From positions 20,452,889-20,516,888 of the forward strand of contig OZ024892.1 in the NCBI GenBank assembly GCA_964017195.1: DNA of 64,000 nt. Direction: 5' to 3'. Within the stretch, counting starts at the first letter, position 1, and every line of letters starts with the position of its first letter. This document shows positions 16,715 to 25,939 of the stretch, in pieces. The notes below the pieces were generated by a model. The model did not search any database. It had not been told where the DNA came from and saw nothing but the letters and a program-made list of their open reading frames with translations. The DNA is from Siderastrea radians (lineage: Eukaryota; Cnidaria; Anthozoa; Scleractinia; Rhizangiidae). The position numbers were made by a program, and so were the translations under genes.

Positions 16715-17854
16715 TTAGTCACGTCGTCGTCGTCTTTTGGAGGGACTTGTCTCTTTGGGTGGGCTTTTCCTCTTGGGTGGTGGTTGGAGAGACGTCACGT
16801 CTTGACTACGAATCCAACTATTGTACTTGTCGGGCCACCCTTTCCACTTGACCAACCATCGATCTTTTTGACGCTTAAGTACCTTTTCGATGCGAAACAC
16901 GTCGGACACGTGGACTTTTTGTAAATCCTCTTCATAAAACGTACCTTGGACGGGGGTATCATCCCATTCGTGAATCTTATACGTGGGCACAGGGCCCGGG
17001 ATCACACGATGCACGACAAACACTTCTTCGGTCCAACCAGGTAAATAGCCTTTTTCAAACGTACGATGAATCTTGTTGAGACGAACCCGATCTCCAACTT
17101 TGAATTGGGGTTTTTTCTGGCCTTTCAATCGTTTGCTGTACAATCGTTTCCACACCGCTTCTTCGTTGTCCCATGTCACGTCTTCGGGGGGCATACCAAT
17201 ACTTCGATGACGGGTGGCATTATACCCTTGCACCAACTGGGGTAAGACATCGTCAAAGCGTAAGGTGTTAGCAGCCGTAAAATAACGATACAACCGTTCT
17301 TTCAAGGTCCGATTAAATCGTTCCACCACACTGGCTTTCGCATCCCCTTCGGTGGAAAAATGATGGATGCCTTGCTCGTCGAGCCATCGTTGAAAAGTTC
17401 GATTATAAAATTCTTTCCCTCGATCCGTTTGCAATCGATTAGGGTGACGTCGTCCTTTCAAAATCTTCTCAAAGGCATGGACCAAGGCCACCCCGGTTTT
17501 GTCTTTCAACGGTTGCACCCACGCGTACTTGGACAAGACATCCACGACGGTCAACAAGTAACGTATACCCCGATTATATTTGGCCAACGGTTGCACTTCC
17601 ACTAAATCTGCCACCCATTGATCATCTAACCCTCCTACGATCACAGGTACGGTGGGAAAACGACGACGTCGCGGTTTATGTAACGTGTAGGCCAAATCCT
17701 GTTCCAACACCCGTTGGACTTTTTTCAAAGGGAGACGATGGGCTTTAGCAAACCGTTGCACGCCTCCTAAACTGCCGGGGGCTCTCGGATCGTGGTAACG
17801 ATTCAACCATGGTTGGGAGACCTTTTTCTTTCGAGGGGCCATACTTTTTGGCAT
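16715..17854 (-). CDS. Retrovirus-like integrase with chromodomain
   Basis: This 379-aa protein inserts viral DNA into the host chromosome. The rve catalytic core shows QWVADLVEV (Asp83), LQTDRGKEF (Asp144) and ASVVERFNRTLK (Glu178). An SH3-like segment (250-310, FKVGDRVRLN) follows, then a chromodomain (319-352, with FRIEKVLKR, WLVKWKGW and YNSWI). An Arg-rich tail closes the protein. Such c-integrases define Polintons. Two starts are possible (17,854 or 17,842). The 5' end overlaps the upstream frame by about 50 bp. Confidence 0.9.
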   Translation of the reverse strand: MPKSMAPRKKKVSQPWLNRYHDPRAPGSLGGVQRFAKAHRLPLKKVQRVLEQDLAYTLHKPRRRRFPTVPVIVGGLDDQWVADLVEVQPLAKYNRGIRYLLTVVDVLSKYAWVQPLKDKTGVALVHAFEKILKGRRHPNRLQTDRGKEFYNRTFQRWLDEQGIHHFSTEGDAKASVVERFNRTLKERLYRYFTAANTLRFDDVLPQLVQGYNATRHRSIGMPPEDVTWDNEEAVWKRLYSKRLKGQKKPQFKVGDRVRLNKIHRTFEKGYLPGWTEEVFVVHRVIPGPVPTYKIHEWDDTPVQGTFYEEDLQKVHVSDVFRIEKVLKRQKDRWLVKWKGWPDKYNSWIRSQDVTSLQPPPKRKSPPKETSPSKRRRRRD

Positions 17855-18156
17855 TCATCCCATAACGTCGATATGGTGGGGACCGTGTGGGGATGCGCCT
17901 TTTGAATGATTCGATACCATCGCCACGCCTCTGGGTGGGCTTTTAACCACAAGACAAACACCACCCATCGATACAGGTTACGATCCACGTGGGTTTCTTC
18001 AAAGACGTGGAGAGGATGCGCGTCCTCGGGACAGGGAGGAATCGGGATGGGGGGCCCGGGTTGATGATCATATAACACTTGGCACAGGGATTGATGGCAT
18101 TGCCATTGCCCCAAGGACCAGACAGACTCCCATGCATCACACACAACAGACTCCAT
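17803..18156 (-). CDS. Unrecognised Trp/Cys-rich small protein
   Basis: This 117-aa frame from ATG 18,156 is rich in Trp, His and Pro. I see no known motif. Its helical stretch LYRWVVFVLWLKAHPEAWRW could bind membranes or partners. It directly precedes and overlaps the integrase gene on the same strand, so it is probably expressed with it. Confidence 0.5.
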   Translation of the reverse strand: MESVVCDAWESVWSLGQWQCHQSLCQVLYDHQPGPPIPIPPCPEDAHPLHVFEETHVDRNLYRWVVFVLWLKAHPEAWRWYRIIQKAHPHTVPTISTLWDECQKVWPLERKRSPNHG

Positions 18157-18174
18157 GGACTAAATAAAAAAAAT

Positions 18175-18180
18175 TTTATT
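18175..18180 (-). terminator. Polyadenylation signal of the GRF gene
   Basis: AATAAA on the minus strand, about 20 bp after the stop codon at 18,201, lies in an AT-rich gap before the next minus-strand ATG. Confidence 0.5.
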
Positions 18181-18200
18181 CCTACTCCTTTTTTAAACCA

Positions 18201-19082
18201 TTAAAAGAGACCTAGACGACCACAAGTGACGGTCTCGAGATCTTTCTGCCAGTTGTCCACACTGTCACTGTACTTGGGGGGTGGTGGCGCTGGGGCGACC
18301 ATCATTTCTTGACGGTTCTTGAGCTCTTGAATTTCTCGCAACAATTGTTTCTCATAATCTGTCAGGGGGCGATCCTCTTTCCTGGGAGCTCGAGGAGGCG
18401 GCCCTGGGATGTCATAGCCCCGCTTGGGATATCCTTGCGCATCACGGGTAGGTATTTCAGCTTGTTGATCGGCTTTCTTGGGTGGGTTGTCATGAAACCA
18501 ACTCCAGTACTTGGGACCCAAGGGTTGATCGGCCCACCGGAAGAAGGCACACGTTTTCTTGGAACAATTCAGAAACAAACGATCGGGGTTCTGGGTCGAA
18601 TGGCTCTGTTGCAGCGTGGCGGGTTCACGGCAAAAGCACTGCAAACAAGTCCACATGTCCAACACTTCTGTATGAGGTTGACTATACACGGCTTTCATAT
18701 ACTCCAGGGCTTGATCTTGTCCACAAAACAGCAAACAGGGTTGGATGGGACATTTCACATACTTCCATCCCTTTTGAGATTCTCGGGCCTCCAAACGCAC
18801 GTCATGGCAAGGGCATACCATATAGTCCACCTTTTCCTTGTTGTCTTTGATTTGATGATGGCCCACCTCATTGTCAAACACGGTCATCAGAGTGAATTGG
18901 GGTGTAGATTGCTCCGCCATGTCATTCAATTCTTTCATCATCTCTTCCACCGCCGCTCGGGTATCTTCCACCACCTCCCCTACCACCGGATCACAGTCCA
19001 CGGGCGTCATCGTTTGAATAGTCTTCTTCTTCTTCTTCCCCTCTGGGGGATGGGTTGTCTTTCTCTTCCGATCGACTGACAT
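18201..19082 (-). CDS. Tandem GRF-type zinc-finger protein
   Basis: This 293-aa protein has a basic Lys-rich N-terminus (possible nuclear signal KKKKK) and an acidic helix. Two related zinc modules follow. The second (residues about 150-195: CLQC...CREPATLQQ...NPDRLFLNCSKKTCAFFRWAD) closely follows the GRF consensus of topoisomerase III, NEIL3 and APE2, which binds single-stranded nucleic acid. The first (about 90-130, CPCHDVRLEAR...CPIQPCLLFC) is a more divergent copy. The C-terminus has a coiled-coil segment (YEKQLLREIQELKNRQEMM). A single-stranded-DNA or transcript-binding role is plausible. It is transcribed divergently from the SLOG gene. Confidence 0.72.
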   Translation of the reverse strand: MSVDRKRKTTHPPEGKKKKKTIQTMTPVDCDPVVGEVVEDTRAAVEEMMKELNDMAEQSTPQFTLMTVFDNEVGHHQIKDNKEKVDYMVCPCHDVRLEARESQKGWKYVKCPIQPCLLFCGQDQALEYMKAVYSQPHTEVLDMWTCLQCFCREPATLQQSHSTQNPDRLFLNCSKKTCAFFRWADQPLGPKYWSWFHDNPPKKADQQAEIPTRDAQGYPKRGYDIPGPPPRAPRKEDRPLTDYEKQLLREIQELKNRQEMMVAPAPPPPKYSDSVDNWQKDLETVTCGRLGLF

Positions 19083-19290
19083 CGTGCTGACGATTTTTTC
19101 ACCCGCCCCTGCCTTTTTATACCCATACCCCTACGCTGTCATTGGCCAGCTTGTTATGACCTTATAAGGACCTCTTGTCTTCCCATTGGTCAGCTTGTTA
19201 TGACCTTATAAGGACCTCTTGTCTTCCCATTGGTCAGGTGTTCCTATTTAAGGAGTTCCCTTGCTGCCTGAATCGTCATTCTCCCAAGCC
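19083..19290. promoter_or_regulatory. Bidirectional promoter with 44-bp tandem repeats
   Basis: Two 44-bp units (19,141-19,184 and 19,185-19,228) differ at one base. Each contains ATTGG (an inverted CCAAT box) and CCTTATAAGG (19,160-19,169 and 19,204-19,213), a perfect CArG-type decamer. A third ATTGG follows at 19,229. A TATTTAAGG box at about 19,246-19,254 faces the plus-strand gene, and a TTTTTATACCC box (about 19,114-19,124) faces the GRF gene. Confidence 0.7.
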
Positions 19291-19983
19291 ATGCCCCCAG
19301 ACATCATGATCGGAGAACAAGATGTGGATGCCTTGGAACTGCAGATTGGTCATGGCCATGTGGTCTACACCGGGGGCGCCAAAGGTACGGATGAACTCGT
19401 CGAAGAACAAGCCAAACACTTTGGGATGCAAGTCGAAGTCCTCGTCCCCCCGAACCATCCTCGAGCCACTTTCATCACCCCTTCTACGGTGGAAGTGCTG
19501 ATGTTGGCCAACCCTCATCTTCACCAGGCAGCGGAGAAACTAGGCAAAAAAATGCCCAGTCATTTTTACACCCTGCAATTGCTGCAACGCAATTATCAAA
19601 TTGCCAAGAAAGCCCATACCATCTATGCCTTTGGCATCTTGGAACCGGATCATAAACGCGTGAAAGGGGGTACCGGTTGGACCGTGCAATTGGCTATGGA
19701 TCAAGGCAAACCCGTCTACCTGTTTGACATCCCCAGTCAAACGTGGTACCGCTCAGACCATTACTACCAAGTCAATGAGAATGCCGCCACCCTGGTCACT
19801 GGCAGTCAATTTGTTCCTTGGGGACCTAAAAAGCCCACCCTTCATCAAAGCAGTGCTATCGTGGGATCCCGGGATGTGGACGACAAAACCCGAGCCGAAA
19901 TTCAAGCCTTGTTCAACCGCACCTTCTGTCTCCCCGAGAACATTGATCAATTACGTATGGAACTCGAAGACTTTCATTTGTAA
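19291..19983 (+). CDS. SLOG-fold nucleotide-binding protein
   Basis: From ATG 19,291 this is a 230-aa protein with a Rossmann-like SLOG/DprA-type pattern. VVYTGGAKGTDELVEEQAK (residues 24-42) is the glycine loop and following helix. EVLVPPNHPRA is the next strand, LLQRNYQIAKKAHTIYAFG a central unit, and GGTGWTVQLAMDQGKPVYLF (126-145) the second glycine loop. SLOG domains bind or process nucleotide-derived ligands; bacterial relatives act in conflict systems and cytokinin activation. The viral role is unknown. It is one of the few plus-strand genes, shares a promoter with the GRF gene and so may be early or immune-related. Confidence 0.72.
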   Translation: MPPDIMIGEQDVDALELQIGHGHVVYTGGAKGTDELVEEQAKHFGMQVEVLVPPNHPRATFITPSTVEVLMLANPHLHQAAEKLGKKMPSHFYTLQLLQRNYQIAKKAHTIYAFGILEPDHKRVKGGTGWTVQLAMDQGKPVYLFDIPSQTWYRSDHYYQVNENAATLVTGSQFVPWGPKKPTLHQSSAIVGSRDVDDKTRAEIQALFNRTFCLPENIDQLRMELEDFHL

Positions 19984-20275
19984 TTTCTTAGTTTTTACTT
20001 TTGGAATTGTACATAGCCTTTTTAATTTCTTAGTTTTTATTTTATTTTTTACTTTTTATTTTTTTCAAAATTGTAGATAGCTTTTTTCCAATTGTAAATA
20101 GGAACGCCCCACCCGCGTGGCAAAGAAGACCAACCACCCTTTGTAAAAAACATCCTTTTTAATTAAAACATTTTAAAAAACTGACAACACTGGTTTTGCA
20201 CGTTCATCATAAATAGTTGGTCTTGACGCACAGCAGCCTTGACTCACAATAAAAACTCAACAGAAATCAAAATGT
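19984..20275. other. AT-rich intergenic, 3' ends of convergent genes
   Basis: A T-rich stretch contains two copies of AATTTCTTAGTTTTTA and degenerate ATTGTA(C/G/A)ATAG repeats. Candidate poly(A) signals lie on both strands. I see no gene. Confidence 0.5.
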
Positions 20276-20797
20276 TCATTGTCCTAAGCAACGCCTTACG
20301 GACTCCATGGCCTCCCTTTCCATTTCCTCGAGGCGTTTCAGTTCGTCCCTTTGGCGGACCACTTCCTCATAAAAATATCGAATGGCATCCCATTGGTCCT
20401 CTTTCTGGATCCGCGGCAGGTGGTCCGCCAAGTAGCCATTCAGTTCGCGGAACTGGGCCAGGGTGATCGGCCACCACCTCTCCTCCATGGTGTACACTAA
20501 CCGAAAATGAATCCACGGAATGATTCTTTTCACAAGGCACTTCTTCATCATCCTGTAGGTGAAAGGGTGGAGTGGGAGGCCATTCTCCAATTCCACAAAA
20601 CACAGCAAAAACAAACGAAGGAACGCCGCCACGCGATCTTTGTTCAGGGGGCGCCATGCTTCTTCTCTTCTCTCATACATACGCATGGTGTAACGTTCCA
20701 CTGGCGTTCTCTCAATCACTCTCCTCCGCAAATACTCTCGTCCCCCCACATTCACAGCACTGGCTAAGGAGCCCAAGGGCGTTCTTGTTTCGGCCAT
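20276..20797 (-). CDS. Unrecognised helical protein (173 aa), early-type promoter
   Basis: From ATG 20,797 the protein is mainly alpha-helical and charged, with a hydrophobic helix (AAFLRLFLLCFVEL), several Trp residues and a C-terminal charged coil (RQRDELKRLEEMEREAMESVRR). I checked for Bcl-2 BH motifs and found none convincing. A minus-strand TATATAAG box lies at about 20,876-20,883. Its upstream DNA matches the promoter of the early-type gene at 5,365, so the two are probably expressed together. Confidence 0.6.
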   Translation of the reverse strand: MAETRTPLGSLASAVNVGGREYLRRRVIERTPVERYTMRMYERREEAWRPLNKDRVAAFLRLFLLCFVELENGLPLHPFTYRMMKKCLVKRIIPWIHFRLVYTMEERWWPITLAQFRELNGYLADHLPRIQKEDQWDAIRYFYEEVVRQRDELKRLEEMEREAMESVRRCLGQ

Positions 20798-21125
20798 TTT
20801 TCTTTTCCTCAAACTGACATAAGTCAACCAAGCATGAACTCAAAGCTAGGAGTGACGCCCTGGGGCCTCGCTTGGCTTATATACCCCCATTCGCGCAATG
20901 CACCATGGTCTATCTAAGGAGGGGGGAGGGGGGTCCCCCCACCCCTTCCCACCCCTCCCAGGGGCACCACTGGGGTCTCCTCGTCCTCGTCATCCAGGAT
21001 TTCGTGGCAGATCAAATCATCGTCCTCGTAATCCTCATACAGGATTTGTGGCACCCTGTGCCCTGGTTGGTTCATCACCCCTCCCACGTGACCTTTGGGT
21101 CTCTATAAAAAATCGCCTCCACTCC
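20798..21125. promoter_or_regulatory. Inverted copy of the PolB/early divergent promoter
   Basis: Read in opposite orientation, this region matches 5,127-5,364 in order. A TATA box and CCATGG spacer come first, then the GGGGGGAGGGGGGTCCCCCC block, CCCACCCCTCCC, GGCACCCTGT, CCCCTCCCACGTGAC and finally TCTATAAAAAA (about 21,101-21,111). About 80 bp of extra sequence with a GTCCTCGT-(N)-CAGGATTT.GTGG direct repeat separates the two halves here. Confidence 0.75.
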
Positions 21126-21339
21126 CCGTTTTCACTCCCAAGCCAGCAAGCAGTCAAGCAAGCAGGTAACCAAGCAAGCAAGCAAACGGGATAGTGGTAA
21201 GTCATTTTTTTTTTATTCCTCATCTCTTTTCAAAAAAGCAATCTAAGTAGTTAGCCTGTTCTGGAGCTAACCGGGCTAGGTCCCACGTGCTCCAGGATTT
21301 AATTAATGATTCGCTTTCTGTATAAAAAAAACAACCACG
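21112..21339 (+). ncRNA. Predicted transcript lacking an ORF
   Basis: The plus-strand TATA box at about 21,101 should start transcription here, yet no meaningful reading frame follows before the convergent penton gene. The sequence has AAGC/CAAG short repeats (21,140-21,185), candidate splice donors (CAGGTAACC and TGGTAAGTC) and a T-rich stretch near 21,210. It could be a non-coding RNA or an untranslated first exon. This is inference from the promoter match only. Confidence 0.3.
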
Positions 21340-22392
21340 TCATGTCCGTTGACTTTTTCGGGAAAGTTCAAGGGTAATGATAGTTCTGCCTTGTTTGAAT
21401 GGAGCCGGCTGTCCATTCGCTGTTTGAATGTCCACGGCAATGCTGTCAAAGATGGTTTGGCCCAGAGGAAAATACATCCGTTCCCTGGTATCAAATTGAT
21501 GCTCGGTATTGCCCGCATCCAAAGTACGTAACAAGCCTTTTTCTTGATTTCCCACAATGCTCGGTGCCACCAGATCCGTGTAAATCATCAAGGGTTGTTG
21601 TCCTTGTTGCGGTTTGACCGTGGGGGTAGTGGGAAAAGGTTGCCGACTCAAATTCGGACCCAAGAACAACTCATAATCGAAATCGGGGTGGGTAAAGCTG
21701 ACGGAGACGTGCCCCCACGGGGGATATTTGGCGATAGTACCAGTGGTGGGTGACCATTTATGCCGATCGTTGTAATCCACAATATGTTTCACCAGATAAT
21801 TCTTTTCTTGGACCACGCGTTCCGTGGACGTTCCATCTTTCACCAATCCCATCAAGCCCGCCAATTTCCATTCCATTTCAAATTCCATATTGGCTGGAAT
21901 GAGGACATACAACGAATCTAATTCAGAGGCGATGCCCTTATTGGTGATTTTCACATAGGGTTGAGCCAGGTTCAAAGCGGCTAGTTGTTGTCGTTTGGCT
22001 AAATCATCCACGTCCATTTTAGCTATATCCATCATGACTTCCATGCGTTGTTTTTCCATTTCGTAGGCAATGGCAATCCAGGCTTCTTTCAAATTGTGGT
22101 AATACCCAGGCGGTAAATACATTTGTTTGGTGACTTTCAGGGGCGCCGTGCCATCCGCCCGTTTTGGCATGTATTTGATATCTGTTTTCATCCAATGGTT
22201 TTGACTATCCTCTTGCGTCCAATTCTGTTTGGTTTGATCTTCCAAGGATTGATTAAACCCCGGGTGGGACATATGTACCAACGCCACTTCCCAATCATCT
22301 TCCACCAAATAATACGAACGAGGCAATCGTGCCGTAAATTTTTGACCCGTGCCTTGTGCTTGATCACTCAGGAGCGTGATGTAAACACTCAT
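21340..22392 (-). CDS. Penton-like minor capsid protein, paralog 3
   Basis: This 350-aa protein begins SVYITLLSDQAQGTGQKFTA, then RLPRSYYL and DDWEVALVHMSHPGF, the same opening pattern as the proteins at 14,604 and 15,668. It ends with a related MIYTDLVAPSIVGNQEKGLLRTL segment and a hydrophobic RTIITLELS strand. It is more divergent than the other two are from each other and lies apart from them under its own TATA box (minus strand, about 22,423-22,433). A poly(A) signal for it lies near 21,210. Confidence 0.75.
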   Translation of the reverse strand: MSVYITLLSDQAQGTGQKFTARLPRSYYLVEDDWEVALVHMSHPGFNQSLEDQTKQNWTQEDSQNHWMKTDIKYMPKRADGTAPLKVTKQMYLPPGYYHNLKEAWIAIAYEMEKQRMEVMMDIAKMDVDDLAKRQQLAALNLAQPYVKITNKGIASELDSLYVLIPANMEFEMEWKLAGLMGLVKDGTSTERVVQEKNYLVKHIVDYNDRHKWSPTTGTIAKYPPWGHVSVSFTHPDFDYELFLGPNLSRQPFPTTPTVKPQQGQQPLMIYTDLVAPSIVGNQEKGLLRTLDAGNTEHQFDTRERMYFPLGQTIFDSIAVDIQTANGQPAPFKQGRTIITLELSRKSQRT

Positions 22393-22690
22393 CGTGACTA
22401 CTCCCTCACTTAGGGTTTACCCCATTTTATACCTACCCCTCTTCCCCAAATTGGACTTTGGACTTTTGAGCCCACGATCCTTTTTTCACACTCGTCAGCG
22501 GTTTCCCATCTCAAATCACGTGACTTCCGGTTGGATGAGCCCACGATCCAATGCTGACCACTGGTCAGCAGTTTCTCACACCGGAAGTTCCTCTGGTCAC
22601 GTGATTGCTCTCGGCCAATCAGGAGCCTCCATTTGGGCCATACGAGCGCACTTTACTACTCAAGTATATGGAAGAGTTTTTAAAGCTTAA
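22393..22690. promoter_or_regulatory. Upstream region of penton 3 and probable right edge of the virus
   Basis: A TATA box (about 22,423-22,433) is followed by two partly repeated blocks, each starting TGAGCCCACGATCC and including GTCAGC.GTTTC. CACGTGACTTCCGGT and ACCGGAAGT...CACGTG form an inverted pair of E-box plus ETS-type sites. Base composition drops to AT-rich host DNA after about 22,690. The other terminus is outside the window, so I cannot confirm a terminal inverted repeat. Confidence 0.5.
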
Positions 22691-24043
22691 AAATTAAACA
22701 GAAAGCCTGAAAGAATTATTTCCAGGTAGAGTTTTCGTTTAAAACGTAATTTTTAATCGCACACATCTTTTTGTTTACTGGGTTAAAACGGGATGCAAAT
22801 TTAAAATATGTGGGTACACGTGGAGCACGTGCTTGGTATGTAATTAGAAGTAGGAAAAACAGGATCATGAAAAATATGGAATATGAATTTTTGCACTTCA
22901 TGACAAAAACTAACAACTGAAAATGGAAAGCCAAATCAGGATTGCCGCTGACAATAATCGGACGGTGCCTATTTATTAATTCATACTAAGAAATTCAAAG
23001 TTCCCGATAACTTCTGACAACCCTTAAACTAAGTCTGATTTGCAACTACCCACACTACCCTTCGGTCTTGTTGCGTAAGCCTGAGTCGATCCGACAACGT
23101 CAATTGAAATAGCTGTATAGTCATCGAACATTCCCATAACGACTTCGTATCCAATAATATTGGATGATGTTGAAGACGTTTGAACGACACCTTAAGAGAC
23201 AGCGTCTGAAATTGGTGAGGATTTGCAAGCAACTATCACATAAAATTAATGACGACAATAAAGAAAGAGAGAAAGAAATAAGTTAACGACAAGAACACAA
23301 TAGTAAAATATACACAATTACAGTGATACAAAATGATTTGCTGCGAATAAAATAGAATTTTATTTACAGATAAGCCAGGAAAGATCATCTACAGGGGACT
23401 CAGTCGATTTTTAGAAGACACGGAGGAGGTTGGTACAATTTAAAAATCAGATCTCTACCTCTGTGGAGAGGATCCTTTAATCTTTTTTGTGAGAGAAATG
23501 AATAAAACAAACAGCATGTACAACGACCTCGTGCAGCGCATAAGTACATCTCAGCAGCTTTTATTTCAATGGTCACACTTTAGGATTTCATCCATAGACT
23601 CAGACGTTAGAACCATATCTTGAACAGGGGCCTATTTCTTCGACTGTGAGTTGAAACACTGTGGCCCAAGTATGCAATGCGTGTGAAGTGGTTTTCAATT
23701 CAGTGCCATGAAACCAAAACCAAAGCAATTACACTGACTAATCACAACAAACACAAACCGCGGGAAAAGGCGTGCGAGAAGTCAGGACTGGTTTTGGTTT
23801 ACTTCTGATTGGTTGAGAAAGTGGCGCGAGTTTTTCTAACCAATCATAAAGCAAAGTAAAGCAAAACCAAAGCAAACGTGAATTAGCTTCGACAGTAGGT
23901 GAACAGCACTCTGTTATTGAGCTCGTTCCATGTTATACATGCATTAGCGCACTTCGTCAAAATGTAAGATTATGGGAATGTTAAGTATGTAAGAATTCAG
24001 AACAAAAAATTATCAACCTTGTTTCAGCGTGATATTGTGCACC

Positions 24044-24060
<17 letters not shown>
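22691..24060. other. Flanking host DNA without recognisable gene
   Basis: This is AT-rich DNA with no convincing frame. A fold-back lies at about 23,785-23,876 (GGTTTTGGTTTACTT...AGCAAAACCAAAGC) and suggests a small MITE. Confidence 0.5.
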
Positions 24061-24079
<19 letters not shown>

Positions 24080-24160
24080 CGGCTCGACGTCATGACGTAT
24101 GGACCGAGCGCAGCGAGGTCTGTGTGCCATGACCGAAAGCCAAATATTTTCGCACCCGGC
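24061..24160. repeat. Imperfect 50-bp-arm palindrome (fold-back element)
   Basis: GCCGGACGGGAAAATATTCG at the left pairs imperfectly with CAAATATTTTCGCACCCGGC at the right. The centre contains ACCGAGCGCAGCGAGGTC. The structure is typical of a fold-back MITE. Confidence 0.55.
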
Positions 24161-25935
24161 AAGCCCGACCTGACTCAGTCAGTAAGTACTTTATCATACC
24201 ACCTTTCTTTTGCTTAATTTTATTCGAAAGTGTAAGAAGATGTTTTTGAATGATGTTTTTTGCGCGCGCTAGATGAACGGGTAACGTGTGCGGGGGCGGA
24301 CGGCCTTTTCCAGACCGGCTCTTGTCAACCCGTCCGGCCCTCCACAAGTCAGATCGCAATGCTTTTTCTATAGAATTCCACCAGCGGGGCCATACGGTGG
24401 TATAATTATTATTTTTATTATGGCAAGAGGACTGGGCGGAGTCCAATCCGGTCTGTAATCGCACGCGTGTTTAAACAAAATCGGATGACCACGTAGCGGG
24501 AGTCCGATTTGTTTAGTCACGTTCACCAATTGATCATATCTACAACAAAATTCGAGGGGAAAAGCGATCAGTTAAACTTATTGGTGGAAGGGAAAGGCAA
24601 CAGATAATATTTTAGAACCCATTTCAGTCAACTGTGTTATTACAGCGCATGACTCTGTTACTTAGGCATAACGCATGGTTAAATCAGGGCTGCTAATAGC
24701 CAATCAGATTCGAGAGGTTTGCTATAGGCATGACTCATGGGCCTCTGTGGCTGATTTGACGTGTTTTGAAGTGATCTGTACGGGATAACATTTTCGATTT
24801 TATACTCTCCACCTAGAAATAAGTGAAGGTTGGCGACCCCAAGACCAACGATCAACTGCAATGGTCCACTCGAAGCTCGATGAATTTCATTAAAATGGTA
24901 CAATTTCTCCAAGGTTGCCAAAGTGGGTCATGCTGTTCGTTTTTTCCACATTTCCAAGGCTTTTATGCAGTATTTGAAAAGATGACCGCTTTTAATCTCC
25001 TGGTTCACAATTTTTTCTCCTCGGATCCGATCCCTGATCTGATCCAGATAATATGATGGTCATATATGATCCCGGATCTGGACATTTTGACAAACTGTGA
25101 TAATATATGCACAGCATGTTGCACTTGGGCCGCCTGCGGGTGAAATTCAAGCAGTACAAGTTCAACATTACTGATCTTGATATCAACGAAAAAATGTTAT
25201 CACGTGTTCAATTTTGTTTAAACCACAGAGCGGACCAGTGATGCATGAAATACACTGATTTTCAACCCCTTCAATGGACGTCTGGGATCGATAGTAGAGC
25301 GACTGAATTTCTGTTTCATTCGTTTTTAGGATCCAATCGAAGGGTTGACATATGGGTTTCCGAAGCTGCCCTACGGCTCTGGTTCTACTATCAGTTCTCG
25401 TTTGGAATCTGGCGAAAGATACCGTGCGATATCGTCAACGGAATTTTCACCTGAAGGTATGATTTAAGTATTCAAGGACTCTGAAATAAGATCGTTTCCT
25501 TCTCCCCATGGAAAGAAAGAAAGAAAGTCTGGGCAAGAAAGTCTTCCTCAGCCTGGGCCCGTAGCCATCACACAAATGTCCTCCCTTGTGATATGAACCA
25601 TTGTCTGGAGAAGAACAGATCGTTGTACTACTCCTAGTGTAGATGGATTTCAAATTTCCATATTTAAGTACTTTTTTTTAGACTGGGGTGACTAGTCCGA
25701 TGCCAAACGCCTAGGCTAATCTATGCTTTGACCCACTTTTCATAGCTTGTGCCTGGAACCAAATAATTGATAATGTCAATGAATTTGAAATTGGATGTGG
25801 GCAAGAATATATGATTTTCCCTTGTTTCTTGGCAACAGTCATGGTGTTCATACCCCCAACGTGAGTTACAAAGCACTTTTTGATCAGATTTAAGTTAAAT
25901 TAACCTGAGTTAAAGCCAACCACGGGGATATGGTT
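24161..25935. other. Non-coding host DNA
   Basis: Only short scattered frames occur. A GATCC/GATCTG-rich imperfect palindrome lies at about 25,020-25,085. I see no gene or RNA. Confidence 0.5.
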
Positions 25936-25939
25936 GCAC

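Noticed and set aside
19261..19290. Upstream TTG start for the SLOG gene
   Set aside because: Eukaryotic viral genes start at ATG and ATG 19,291 is the first after the TATA-like box.
20276..20797. Viral Bcl-2 homolog
   Set aside because: Helical composition fits but no BH1 NWGR-type or BH3 motif is visible.
22393..22690. Terminal inverted repeat of the virus
   Set aside because: The left terminus is outside the window, so pairing cannot be shown.
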